This document shows positions 1 through 7,543 of a DNA stretch of 64,000 nt, piece after piece (within the stretch, counting starts at the first letter, position 1; each line of letters begins with the position of its first letter). The stretch spans positions 1-64,000 of the forward strand of contig JAZQHT010000013.1 of assembly GCA_045540715.1 (NCBI GenBank), written 5' to 3'. The position numbers were made by a program, and so were the translations under genes. Source of the stretch: UMGS1279 sp045540715. Lineage in GTDB: Bacteria > Bacillota > Clostridia > Oscillospirales > Acutalibacteraceae. A model generated the notes under the pieces. That model saw only the letters and a program-made list of their open reading frames with translations, had not been told where the DNA came from and ran no database searches.

Positions 1-24
1 ATCAACAGCATTTAAGCAAAAAAC

Positions 25-175
25 TTTCCCTTAAAATTTCTCGTAAGGGAAATTTTAAGGGAAATTCTATGTCCAAACCTAAGAAAAACCTTGAAAAAGC
101 CCGTCAATTCAAGGGTTTAGGAAATTCTGGTTTGAAAAAAATTTTTAAAAAAGTTTTTAAGGGCATTTTTGCCCT
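25..175. repeat. hairpin-rich non-coding stretch
   Basis: No gene is seen in the first 198 bases. They hold a perfect 16-bp inverted repeat (25-40 against 49-64, 8-nt loop), an imperfect hairpin around CCTTGAA/TTCAAGG (about 91-116), two direct copies of GAAATTCT (61 and 121) and a small AGGGC/GCCCT hairpin at about 160-175. On the minus strand the last hairpin is followed by a T-rich run and could be an extra terminator. Function is unknown. Confidence 0.5.
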
Positions 176-198
176 ATACATATAATATATATAAGCAC

Positions 199-228
199 AA
201 AACCGACCATGGTAAAAACCATAGTCGG
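199..228 (-). terminator. Rho-independent terminator of the membrane-protein gene
   Basis: Read on the minus strand, CCGACTATGG and CCATGGTCGG form a 10-bp stem with one mismatch and are followed by TTTTG. It lies 7 bases past the stop codon of the gene at 236-784. Confidence 0.7.
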
Positions 229-235
229 ATATTGT

Positions 236-784
236 TTATTTACTGTTTTTCTTTTTTCTTAATTGTGTTCCATCTTTTGCTTTTTGGGTTTTCTTTTTTG
301 TTTCTCCAACAAAGCTTTTACGGTTAACCACAATTAACGCTACTATACAACCAATCATTAATACGGTTGAAACAGCCATTATTAGTATGACGGTTGGCTT
401 AAAAGACGGGCCATTATTATTGGTGTTAGTCTTTGAGGAGGTTGGCTTTTTGCTTTCTACGCTCGTTGTTGTAATACTTGGTTGGTCGCCGAACTCAACA
501 TCACCTTGACCGGCAGTATAATCTTGGGGATTCTGGCCATATTTTGACGTAGTAGTTGTTTCTTCGCTACTTTCAGGCTCACTAATAATTTGGTCACTAT
601 TCGTGCTGCTTAGTTGGTCTTCTGTCCAGTCTCCAATATTACCAACCGACGAAGACGTAGCTTCAGTGCTTGAAAATTCACCGGAAGTTTCGCTGCTTGT
701 TTCTCCTGTTTCAGCAATAACGCCAACACACAAAACGCAAACGAGGGCGCACATAATCATTAATATAGATATAAATTTTTTCAA
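236..784 (-). CDS. secreted, membrane-anchored Ser/Thr-rich protein of unknown function
   Basis: I do not recognise a family. The protein (182 aa) has an N-terminal signal sequence (basic KK then about 20 hydrophobic residues ending near AETG), a Ser/Thr/Glu-rich low-complexity middle of about 100 residues, one C-terminal membrane segment (ILIMAVSTVLMIG region) and a lysine-rich cytoplasmic tail. This is the pattern of a type I protein with an extracellular stalk. An upstream GTG at 793 sits directly on the AAAGGAG ribosome site, so the TTG at 784, 8 nt from the site, is the likelier start. It follows proS in the same direction and is probably co-transcribed with it. Confidence 0.6.
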   Translation of the reverse strand: MKKFISILMIMCALVCVLCVGVIAETGETSSETSGEFSSTEATSSSVGNIGDWTEDQLSSTNSDQIISEPESSEETTTTSKYGQNPQDYTAGQGDVEFGDQPSITTTSVESKKPTSSKTNTNNNGPSFKPTVILIMAVSTVLMIGCIVALIVVNRKSFVGETKKKTQKAKDGTQLRKKKNSK

Positions 785-797
785 TTTATACACTCCT

Positions 798-2231
798 TTA
801 ATAAGCCTTGCCCCAATAGAGCATCTTATCTGCTTTTTTACCGCAAACTACGCAGGTATCAGAAATTTCCTCAGATTCAAAAGGAATACATCTTGAAGTA
901 ACGCCTGCATATTCTTTAATTTTATCTTCGCACTCTCTGCAACCGCACCACATTGCTTTAATAAAGCCGGGTTTTGTGTCTGCAATTTCTTTAAATTCTT
1001 CTAAAGTTTTTGCAGTGTAGGTCATCTCTTCCCTACGTGCCTTTGCTTTATTATATAGGTTGCTTTGAATATCTTTTAGCATTTCTGCAATTTTTTCATT
1101 AACTTCGTTTAACGCAACTACAACCTTTTCGCCGGTATCACGACGAGCAAGTACGCATTGTCCGTTTTCAATATCTCTAGGTCCGATTTCTAAACGTAGA
1201 GGCACGCCCTTCATTTCGTACTCGGCAAACTTCCAACCCGGAGATTGTTCTGATAAATCTAACTTGGTTCTGAATTCTTGTTTTAGGCTTTCATAAAGTT
1301 CTGTTGCTTTTTCTTTAACCCCTTCTTTATGAGAAGCAACAGGAATAATAACAAGTTGTGTTGGAGCAATCATAGGCGGTAATACTAAACCGCTGTCATC
1401 CCCGTGAGTCATAATAATTGCACCGATAAGACGTGTGGTAACACCCCAAGAGGTTTGGAGTGGATATTGTAATTTATTTTCTTTATCTGAATATTGAATA
1501 TCAAAAGCTCTTGCAAAGCCATCACCAAAATAGTGGCTGGTACCGCTTTGTAAAGCTTTACCGTCGTGCATTAGGGCTTCAATAGTAAATGTGTCTTCTG
1601 CACCTGCAAAACGTTCTTTGGCGGTTTTAACGCCCTTAACAACCGGCATTGCTAAATAGTTCTCGCAAAAGTCGGCATAAATGTTAAGCATTTGAATTGT
1701 TTCTTGCATTGCTTCTTCTTTTGAACTATGTAAGGTGTGACCTTCTTGCCAAAGGAATTCTCTTGAACGAAGAAAAGGACGGGTGGTCTTTTCCCAACGA
1801 ACAACACTACACCATTGATTATATAATTTTGGAAGATCGCGCCAAGAGTGAACAATATTCGAATAATGTTCACAGAAAAGAGTTTCACTTGTTGGACGAA
1901 CGCAAAAACGTTCTTCTAACTTTTCTTCACCACCGTGTGTTACCCATGCAACTTCTGGGGCAAAACCTTCAACGTGATCTTTTTCTTTTTGCAATAGGCT
2001 TTCAGGAATAAACATAGGCATATAAACATTTTCATGCCCTGTTGCTTTAAACATACCGTCTAAGGTGCGTTGAATATTCTCCCAAATAGCGTAGCCGTAA
2101 GGTCTTATAACCATACAGCCTTTAACTGCCGTATAGCCAACAAGCTCTGCTTTAAGTACAACGTCGGTGTACCATTTAGCAAAGTCTTCATCCATTGATG
2201 TTATTTCTTTTACTTTTTTATCGTCCTTCAA
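798..2231 (-). CDS. proS: prolyl-tRNA synthetase (short, archaeal/eukaryotic-type)
   Basis: This cytoplasmic enzyme charges tRNA-Pro with proline, using ATP. The ~477-aa length, the conserved start region (ITSMDEDFAKWYTDVV), the class II motif 2 region (RPTSETLFCEHY, RWE) and the lack of the bacterial editing insertion mark the archaeal/eukaryotic-like type. The C-terminal domain carries a four-Cys zinc-type set (CGCRECED and CVVCGKK). The frame opens at a TTG at 2243, but the promoter -10 box at 2249-2254 puts transcription start near 2242. The TTG at 2231, preceded by GGTGAT, therefore fits better and gives the family-like N-terminus (M)KDDKKVKEIT. Confidence 0.95.
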   Translation of the reverse strand: MKDDKKVKEITSMDEDFAKWYTDVVLKAELVGYTAVKGCMVIRPYGYAIWENIQRTLDGMFKATGHENVYMPMFIPESLLQKEKDHVEGFAPEVAWVTHGGEEKLEERFCVRPTSETLFCEHYSNIVHSWRDLPKLYNQWCSVVRWEKTTRPFLRSREFLWQEGHTLHSSKEEAMQETIQMLNIYADFCENYLAMPVVKGVKTAKERFAGAEDTFTIEALMHDGKALQSGTSHYFGDGFARAFDIQYSDKENKLQYPLQTSWGVTTRLIGAIIMTHGDDSGLVLPPMIAPTQLVIIPVASHKEGVKEKATELYESLKQEFRTKLDLSEQSPGWKFAEYEMKGVPLRLEIGPRDIENGQCVLARRDTGEKVVVALNEVNEKIAEMLKDIQSNLYNKAKARREEMTYTAKTLEEFKEIADTKPGFIKAMWCGCRECEDKIKEYAGVTSRCIPFESEEISDTCVVCGKKADKMLYWGKAY

Positions 2232-2248
2232 AATTATCACCAAATTTT

Positions 2249-2277
2249 ATTATATAAAAATATATAGTTTTTTGCAA
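2249..2277 (-). promoter_or_regulatory. sigma-A-type promoter of proS
   Basis: On the minus strand -35 TTGCAA (2272-2277) and -10 TATAAT (2249-2254) are separated by 17 nt. The expected transcription start near 2242 leaves a very short leader before the TTG start of proS. Confidence 0.75.
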
Positions 2278-2298
2278 GTATTAAATATAAATAAATAT

Positions 2299-2330
2299 AA
2301 AAATACCGCCCAAGTTTATTTGGGGCGGTA
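2299..2330 (-). terminator. terminator of acpP
   Basis: On the minus strand TACCGCCCC pairs with GGGCGGTA across a 10-nt loop and is followed by TTTTTAT. It lies just after the acpP stop codon. Confidence 0.75.
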
Positions 2331-2341
2331 CTACTTTTATA

Positions 2342-2566
2342 TTAGTGGTTTTCAATATAAGTAACGAGATCGCCTACGGTTTTAATATTCTCGATTTCGT
2401 CATCGGGAATTTCCATAGAAAATTCATCTTCAATAGACATTAAAAGTTCAACAACGTCTAAGCTATCTGCGCCTAGATCTTCGGCAATATCCATAGTAAG
2501 TTCAATTTCACTTTCGTCTTTGCCAAATTGGTCTGCTAAAATTGCAATGATTTTTTCGGATACCAT
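2342..2566 (-). CDS. acpP: acyl carrier protein
   Basis: This 74-aa acidic protein carries growing fatty acyl chains on 4'-phosphopantetheine in the cytoplasm. The attachment Ser lies in the hallmark LGADSLDVVEL motif (about residue 35), and the length is standard for ACP. The ATG follows GGAGGTGG. It is a single-gene unit with its own consensus promoter and terminator and has no fatty-acid synthesis genes beside it. The ECF-PanT/coaX pair at 50-51 kb supplies the coenzyme A precursor of its prosthetic group. Confidence 0.96.
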   Translation of the reverse strand: MVSEKIIAILADQFGKDESEIELTMDIAEDLGADSLDVVELLMSIEDEFSMEIPDDEIENIKTVGDLVTYIENH

Positions 2567-2595
2567 ATATCCACCTCCGTAAAAGAACTATATAA

Positions 2596-2624
2596 ATTTT
2601 ATTTAAAATATAGTGTTTTGTCAA
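2596..2624 (-). promoter_or_regulatory. sigma-A promoter of acpP
   Basis: On the minus strand a perfect -35 TTGACA (2619-2624) is followed after 17 nt by -10 TAAAAT (2596-2601). This is near consensus, as expected for a highly expressed gene. Confidence 0.85.
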
Positions 2625-2648
2625 CAGTTTTTTGCAAATTTCTTTATT

Positions 2649-4469
2649 TTAATCTTTAAATGTTCTTAAAGAATTAAGCACACAAAGTACCATAACCCCT
2701 ATATCTGCAAAAACGGCTTCCCACATAACAGCAAGGCCTAAAGCCCCCAAAATAAGCACTATTCCTTTTATAAGGAGGGCAAAAACTATATTTTGTTTTG
2801 CTATTTTTACCGTCTTTTTAGAAATTTTAATGGCATTTAAAATTTTAAGAGGGTCATCCTTCATAATTACCATATCTGCAGCTTCTATTGCGGCATCTGT
2901 ACCTATGGAACCCATTGCAACACCAACGTCTGCACGAGCAATTACAGGAGCGTCGTTAATACCGTCTCCAACAAAGCAAACCTTATTGTTTCTATTAAGA
3001 TATTCTTCAACTGCTTTTACTTTGTCGGTTGGTAAAAGTTCGTATTTAACTTCTTTTATATCTAGCTCGTTTGCTATTTTTATTGCGGCGGCTTTGCTAT
3101 CCCCTGTTAGCATTACTGTATTAATACCCATGCTATTTAAAGTTCTGATTGTTTCTTTGGCGTTTTCTTTTATAACATCTTCTATTACTATATAGCCGAG
3201 ATATTTATTATCATAAGCTAAATATATAACCGCAGCCCCTTCTTCTGCTTTGGTTATATCTATATTATATTGTTTTAAAAGCGAAGTATTACCTATAAGC
3301 AAAACTTTTTCGTTAACTGTTGCCTTTATGCCAAGACCTGCTAGTTCTTGAATATCGGTTGCTTTATAAGGGGTATCTATATTTTCTTTTAAAATAGCTT
3401 TTGCAATTGGGTGACTTGAAAGCTGTTCTCCTGCTGTAGCTAACATTAAAATTTCTTCTTTGTTACCGTTTACAGCAACTATTTTTCTAACCGAAAACAC
3501 ACCTTTGGTTAAAGTGCCGGTTTTATCAAAAACCACCGTTTTTGCGGCGCTTAATGTTTCTAAATAATTGCCACCTTTTACTAATATGCCTTTTTTTGAC
3601 GCTTTGCCAATGCCAGCAAAAAAGCTTAATGGCACCGAAATAACAAGTGCACAAGGGCAAGATATAACTAAAAATATTAAAGCACGGTACAGCCAACTGC
3701 TAAACTGCGAAAAGCCTAAAAATATTGGCGGTACAAAGCAAAGTAAAGCTGCAATAATAACTACTGCAGGTGTATAGTAACGTGCAAATTTTGTAATAAA
3801 TCTTTCGCTTTTAGATTTTCTGCCATAAGCATTTTCAACCATATCTAAAATTAAAGAAGCGGTTGATAAATTATATTCTTTTTCTACCTTTGCGGTTATT
3901 GGGGCGGTGGTGTTTACGCTTCCGCTTAAAATAAGGTCGCCCTTTCTAACCCTTTTGGGAACACTTTCGCCTGTAAGAGCCGAACTATCTAAAAAACTTT
4001 CTCCCTCCGTTATAATGCAATCAAGCGGCACCTTATCGCCAACGCGAATAACAATAATATCGCCCACCTTTACGGTTTTAGCGTTTACTTCATTAATGCC
4101 GTTTTCAGTTTTTATAAAAGCGGTGTCAGGTCTAATATTCATTAAAGCAGAAATTTGTCTACGAGAGTGGTCAACCGCTCTTTCTTGAAACATTTCGCCT
4201 ATTTGGTAAAAGATTATAACGGCGGCGCCTTCAGAAAATTCGCCAATGCATAACGCCCCGATTGAAGCTATAGACATTAAAAAGTTTTCGTCTAATAAAG
4301 CCCCGTTAAAAAGGTTGCGAACAGCATTATAAAAAACGTCGTACCCAGCAATAAAAAAGGTAATTATATAAAGCGCAACTTTTAAATATAGGTTTGGGAT
4401 TTCTAAAAAAGCTAGGGTTAAAAACAGCGCAAATGCAACTATAACCCTAATAAGTTTTATATTTTTCAT
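2649..4469 (-). CDS. Zn/Cd/Pb-type P1B-ATPase efflux pump
   Basis: This membrane pump exports divalent soft metals using ATP. It shows TGES (166-169) in the actuator domain, the metal-site motif CPC (271-273) in the sixth membrane helix, the phosphorylated Asp315 in DKTGTLT, and a GDGIND hinge. The CPC motif followed by ALVISVPL is typical of ZntA/CadA-type pumps. At 606 aa it lacks an N-terminal metal-binding domain. That domain is encoded by the separate upstream gene, whose stop overlaps this start by 4 nt (ATGA). Co-transcription with the CadC-like repressor supports a Zn/Cd/Pb role. The exact metal is inferred. Confidence 0.9.
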   Translation of the reverse strand: MKNIKLIRVIVAFALFLTLAFLEIPNLYLKVALYIITFFIAGYDVFYNAVRNLFNGALLDENFLMSIASIGALCIGEFSEGAAVIIFYQIGEMFQERAVDHSRRQISALMNIRPDTAFIKTENGINEVNAKTVKVGDIIVIRVGDKVPLDCIITEGESFLDSSALTGESVPKRVRKGDLILSGSVNTTAPITAKVEKEYNLSTASLILDMVENAYGRKSKSERFITKFARYYTPAVVIIAALLCFVPPIFLGFSQFSSWLYRALIFLVISCPCALVISVPLSFFAGIGKASKKGILVKGGNYLETLSAAKTVVFDKTGTLTKGVFSVRKIVAVNGNKEEILMLATAGEQLSSHPIAKAILKENIDTPYKATDIQELAGLGIKATVNEKVLLIGNTSLLKQYNIDITKAEEGAAVIYLAYDNKYLGYIVIEDVIKENAKETIRTLNSMGINTVMLTGDSKAAAIKIANELDIKEVKYELLPTDKVKAVEEYLNRNNKVCFVGDGINDAPVIARADVGVAMGSIGTDAAIEAADMVIMKDDPLKILNAIKISKKTVKIAKQNIVFALLIKGIVLILGALGLAVMWEAVFADIGVMVLCVLNSLRTFKD

Positions 4470-4687
4470 ATAATTTCTACCTTGCTGTCGGGCGCAGATT
4501 TATTAATTGTTTTTATAATTTCTTTTTCAATTTCATCGTAATTTTCAGCAGAAGATTCCACAAGCAATTTCATTGTAAAAAAGTTTAAAATTGCTTCGTC
4601 AACACCCTTAATTTTACTTATTTTGTGTTCTAGTCTTGAAGCGCAAGCGGCGCAACATAAATTGCTTAACTGATATATTCTTTCCAT
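4466..4687 (-). CDS. stand-alone heavy-metal-associated (HMA) domain protein
   Basis: This 73-aa cytoplasmic protein has the ferredoxin-like HMA fold pattern with a CAAC metal-binding pair (NLCCAACASRLEHKI) near residues 11-15. It corresponds to the N-terminal metal-binding domain of ZntA/CadA pumps but is encoded separately and overlaps the pump gene by 4 nt. It probably delivers metal to the ATPase or senses metal for it. A frameshift or split of an originally fused gene is possible, but the clean ATGA overlap and full domain suggest a working two-gene arrangement. Confidence 0.85.
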   Translation of the reverse strand: MERIYQLSNLCCAACASRLEHKISKIKGVDEAILNFFTMKLLVESSAENYDEIEKEIIKTINKSAPDSKVEII

Positions 4688-4697
4688 AACTATTCCC

Positions 4698-5060
4698 CTA
4701 TTTGTGTTTCGCGTGATTTATATGTGCAAAGGCTTCCGATACGATATCTTCAACATGCTTGTCGTCTAAAGAATAAAAAATGTTTTTACCTTCTCTGCGG
4801 CTTTTAACTATTTTGGCGGCCCTTAAATGACTTAAATGATGAGATATTGCAGATTTTGTCATGCTTAGCACTTCTGCAATATCGCAAACGCAAAGTTCAT
4901 TATTAATAAGCGTTACAATAATTCTAAGTCTTGTGTAATCGCCTAACACCTTAAAAAAGGATGCGGTGTCTAGAGTTGTTTCTTCACTTGGCATATTATT
5001 TAAGGCCTTGTTTATACCCTCTTTATGTGTTTCGCAAGATTTACAAATGATTTCTTCCAT
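4698..5060 (-). CDS. ArsR/SmtB-family metal-sensing repressor, CadC-like
   Basis: This 120-aa winged-helix repressor represses the efflux operon until metal binds. Both classical sites can be read. The alpha3N-type cysteines are Cys6 and Cys9 near the N-terminus with Cys57 and Cys59 in ELCVCD. The alpha5 set is Asp100, His102, His113 and His116, matching the D-x-H...H-x2-[EH] spacing of SmtB/CadC. The recognition helix is TKSAISHHLSHLR. This combination points to a Cd/Pb/Zn sensor. It is the first gene of the operon, and a perfect palindromic operator lies just upstream. Confidence 0.9.
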   Translation of the reverse strand: MEEIICKSCETHKEGINKALNNMPSEETTLDTASFFKVLGDYTRLRIIVTLINNELCVCDIAEVLSMTKSAISHHLSHLRAAKIVKSRREGKNIFYSLDDKHVEDIVSEAFAHINHAKHK

Positions 5061-5100
5061 ATTAAACCTCTATAAATATATTTTTAGAAAAAACAAAATA

Positions 5101-5158
5101 GAACAGTTGAACGATTGTTCAACTGTTCAAATTATATCACTCTTTTATTTTTTGTCAA
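5101..5158 (-). promoter_or_regulatory. promoter and palindromic operator of the metal-efflux operon
   Basis: On the minus strand -35 TTGACA (5153-5158) and -10 TATAAT (5131-5136) are 16 nt apart. A perfect 12-bp inverted repeat with a 4-nt centre (GAACAGTTGAAC at 5101-5112, GTTCAACTGTTC at 5117-5128) covers the start point. The core TTGAAC-N4-GTTCAA resembles known ArsR/SmtB operators, so bound repressor would block initiation. The -35 box overlaps the stop codon of the nitroreductase gene. Confidence 0.85.
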
Positions 5159-5895
5159 GACCCTTTGCAAAAATCTTTTATCATGGCTTTTGAAGAGCGG
5201 GTCATTTCTTTAGAAAACTCGCCATTGTGCTTTCTTTCACAAAAGCGTTTAATATAGCCGCCAATTTCTTCATCTGTTAAATTTTGGCGCTCCATTAACA
5301 TTTTTTCAAGATTATCTGCTTTTTGTTTATTATACGTGTTTTCATAAACAATATCTTCTAAATTAAAGCGCGGTGGCTTTACCCTATTAATTTGCATTTC
5401 TGTTGGATAGCCAAAAACCACCATACAGGTTGGCACAACGTAATCTGGCAAATCTAGAAGCTCTTTATGTAGCTCATAATTTTCAATAATATCACCAATA
5501 TAGCAAGAGCCAATTCCAAAGCTTTCTGCCGCAACCACAGCGTTTTGCGCCGCAATTAAAGCGTCTTGATTCGCAAGCAATAAATCCCCTTCCCCAAGCG
5601 GTCGTACATATTCACTGTTATTGCTATACGCTTTAAACCAACGGTAATAATCGGCACAAAAAACAAGCACCATTTTAGCAGTAGCAATAAACGGCTGATT
5701 ATCGCAACTAATTGATAGCTTTTGTTTTAAAGAATTATCGGTAATATCCAAAACAGTATATAAGGTCATATTACCGGCTGTTGGTGCGGTTATAGCCGCA
5801 TTTAAAATTTCGTTTTTTATATTACCGGGAATTTCTTTATTTAAAAACTGTCTTACAGATTTTCTTTGCTTTAAGCTTTTAATTATTTCGTTCAT
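5155..5895 (-). CDS. nitroreductase family FMN-dependent oxidoreductase
   Basis: This 246-aa cytoplasmic flavoprotein probably reduces nitro or quinone compounds with NAD(P)H. Family features are the N-terminal QRKSVRQF motif (FMN phosphate contact), APTAGNM, the PLGEGDLLLANQDALIAAQNAVVAAESFGIG-like helix and a C-terminal arm longer than in the smallest members. The frame is open to 5952, but the ATG at 5895 has the ribosome site GGTGAT and begins at the conserved region. The substrate is unknown. It is a single gene transcribed toward the metal-efflux operon. Confidence 0.85.
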   Translation of the reverse strand: MNEIIKSLKQRKSVRQFLNKEIPGNIKNEILNAAITAPTAGNMTLYTVLDITDNSLKQKLSISCDNQPFIATAKMVLVFCADYYRWFKAYSNNSEYVRPLGEGDLLLANQDALIAAQNAVVAAESFGIGSCYIGDIIENYELHKELLDLPDYVVPTCMVVFGYPTEMQINRVKPPRFNLEDIVYENTYNKQKADNLEKMLMERQNLTDEEIGGYIKRFCERKHNGEFSKEMTRSSKAMIKDFCKGS

Positions 5896-5951
5896 AATAT
5901 CACCACTTAAAATGTAACACAAAATAAGCATATAAACAAGATTTTTTTGCA

Positions 5952-5980
5952 TTGATTAAAGGTGTTCTTTATGGTATAAT
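5952..5980 (+). promoter_or_regulatory. promoter of the zinc-ribbon protein gene
   Basis: -35 TTGATT (5952-5957), 17 nt, extended -10 TGG-TATAAT (5975-5980). The same TTTATGGTATAAT core recurs at the three promoters in the 23.8-25.2 kb cassette region. Confidence 0.75.
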
Positions 5981-6007
5981 TTTAAAAAAATTGGGTTTGG
6001 TGGAATT

Positions 6008-6604
6008 ATGAGAAGAGACGTTTGTTATTTTTATCCTGTAAGTGTTGATAAGCTTTTTAATGCATATTATACTGCGGCAACCAACGCAAAGTTTCGTAGA
6101 GAACCAAACGTTGAGCCATATCATACAATGAGCTTTGGGCTTAACTTTTCGGTAAAATATAATTTTAACGGTGGTAGTTGCACCTTACGTTTTATACCAT
6201 ATCAAAACGGTAGTGCAATTAATTTGCGTTTTTCAATTGCACAGCTTTATGGTGCACGCTATGAAAAATACGCTAACGACCTTTCCCACGATGCCGCCGC
6301 AGTTTTAGGTGTGGCTCCTCAGCTTGTTAAAATTGACGTTGAGCATTTTCTGGCCCCAAACAATATGGTAAGTGCTACTGTTCAAAACGCTGAAAGTTCT
6401 AAGCCAATAGTTGAAGTTAACGAGCCCAAAAAAGAAAATTTATGCGCAAATTGCGGTAAAGCACTTGAAGAAGGCGCAAAGTTTTGTATTTATTGCGGCA
6501 GTGCTGTGGCAGAAAAACAAAACGCAAAAAGATTTTGCACCAATTGTGGCGCAGAAGCAAAAGAGGGCGCCGCTTTTTGTATGAAATGCGGTAACAAATT
6601 ATAA
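6008..6604 (+). CDS. double zinc-ribbon protein of unknown function
   Basis: This 198-aa protein has an N-terminal globular part (about residues 1-125, alpha/beta-looking, no signal or membrane segment) and two C-terminal zinc ribbons. Each ribbon has paired CxxC knuckles (CANCGKA...CIYCGSA and CTNCGAE...CMKCGNK). Such ribbons are common structural or interaction modules in Firmicutes. The N-terminal part is not one I can assign. It is a single gene with its own promoter and a strong terminator. Confidence 0.7.
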   Translation: MRRDVCYFYPVSVDKLFNAYYTAATNAKFRREPNVEPYHTMSFGLNFSVKYNFNGGSCTLRFIPYQNGSAINLRFSIAQLYGARYEKYANDLSHDAAAVLGVAPQLVKIDVEHFLAPNNMVSATVQNAESSKPIVEVNEPKKENLCANCGKALEEGAKFCIYCGSAVAEKQNAKRFCTNCGAEAKEGAAFCMKCGNKL

Positions 6605-6608
6605 AATA

Positions 6609-6637
6609 AAAACGGTATCTCTCGATACCGTTTTTTT
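6609..6637. terminator. bidirectional terminator
   Basis: AACGGTATC and GATACCGTT form a stem flanked by A and T runs. It serves the zinc-ribbon gene on the plus strand and the ferredoxin gene on the minus strand. Confidence 0.85.
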
Positions 6638-6640
6638 ATT

Positions 6641-6832
6641 TTAGTTAATATCAATTACGTTCACAGGGCAGTTATTTCTTGCCTCTACTACTAAAGAAAG
6701 GTTTTGTTCGTTAGGTTGCGATATAACCTTGGCAAGACCGTCATCCTTCATTTTAAAAACTTCAGGCGCTGTATCTGCACAAAGTCCGCAACCTATACAA
6801 CCGTTATTAATTTTGGCAAACATATTTTTCAC
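6641..6832 (-). CDS. single-cluster [4Fe-4S] ferredoxin
   Basis: This 63-aa acidic electron carrier has the CIGCGLC motif (Cys12, Cys15, Cys18) and a distant CP (Cys55), enough for one [4Fe-4S] cluster. A second cluster motif is absent, as in Thermotoga/Desulfovibrio-type ferredoxins. It lies 46 bases after the flavin reductase-like gene and probably shares its promoter, suggesting the two exchange electrons. The redox partner is not shown by sequence. Confidence 0.9.
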   Translation of the reverse strand: MKNMFAKINNGCIGCGLCADTAPEVFKMKDDGLAKVISQPNEQNLSLVVEARNNCPVNVIDIN

Positions 6833-6878
6833 CTTCTTTTTTGTGGTGTTAAAAGTATATTTGCCCGTTTTTTTATAA

Positions 6879-7385
6879 TTATTCTTTTACTAAAGCTGTT
6901 ACAATTTCACCAATAATCATATTATGGTAATCTTTTGTTGGGTAAACCTTGTTTATAATTTCATCCCCGCAAAAGCCGCTTTCTAACAATGGTTGCGATT
7001 GATGTTTTTTGCAAATTAAAACCATACGTGCTTCTTCAAAATAAACGGCACCCGATTCTTCATCAACAATCGGTGTTAAACCGCACTCTTTTGTTTTATC
7101 AATATCGCGGCCGCTTAATTTGCCGCAAACACCGTGTATTTTTTTGTTATCTCCGTAAAAACTTACAGTGTAGTAATCTTCTTTTTCAATAAACTCCATT
7201 GTATAACGTTGTGGACGAACTGCCGCCATAACGCAAGGTTTATGCCACATAATACCCATAAAACCCCAAGAAGCCGTCATCATATTATGTTTTTCTTTAT
7301 TGCCTGCCGTTATTAGCATCCACTCATCGTCTATTAATTTAAAGATATTATCTTTTAAATCTTTTATATCGAATTTTTTAAACAA
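6879..7385 (-). CDS. flavin reductase-like FMN-binding protein
   Basis: This 168-aa protein of the flavin reductase-like (split-barrel FMN-binding) superfamily is probably an FMN-dependent oxidoreductase. The pattern is ITAGN...NMMTASWGFMGIMWHKPCVMAAVRPQRYT, then a FYG/SGRD region. A GTG at 7394 overlaps the GGAGAG ribosome site, so the TTG at 7385, 8 nt away, is chosen. It is the first gene of a two-gene unit with the ferredoxin. The substrate is unknown. Confidence 0.8.
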   Translation of the reverse strand: MFKKFDIKDLKDNIFKLIDDEWMLITAGNKEKHNMMTASWGFMGIMWHKPCVMAAVRPQRYTMEFIEKEDYYTVSFYGDNKKIHGVCGKLSGRDIDKTKECGLTPIVDEESGAVYFEEARMVLICKKHQSQPLLESGFCGDEIINKVYPTKDYHNMIIGEIVTALVKE

Positions 7386-7410
7386 AACAATCACTCTCCT
7401 ATATCAAAAT

Positions 7411-7438
7411 ATTATACCTTTTAAGCTTTTTATGTCAA
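7411..7438 (-). promoter_or_regulatory. promoter of the flavin reductase-ferredoxin unit
   Basis: On the minus strand a perfect -35 TTGACA (7433-7438), 16 nt, -10 TATAAT (7411-7416). Confidence 0.8.
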
Positions 7439-7485
7439 CAGTTTTGTGCAATTGTTAAAATTTTGGCAAATTAAGGTTTTTTTAC

Positions 7486-7514
7486 TTTACTTTTTGAAAA
7501 AATAATTATATAAT
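7486..7514 (+). promoter_or_regulatory. probable promoter of the NifU-like/GGGtGRT pair
   Basis: -10 TATAAT at 7509-7514 with a weak -35 TTTACT 17 nt upstream. The gene then has an AAAGGGG ribosome site. Confidence 0.5.
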
Positions 7515-7543
7515 AATAAAAAAATGAAAGGGGTTCCTTTTTT

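Noticed and set aside
2830..4188. Plus-strand frames opposite the P-type ATPase
   Set aside because: They are antisense shadows of the strongly supported pump gene.
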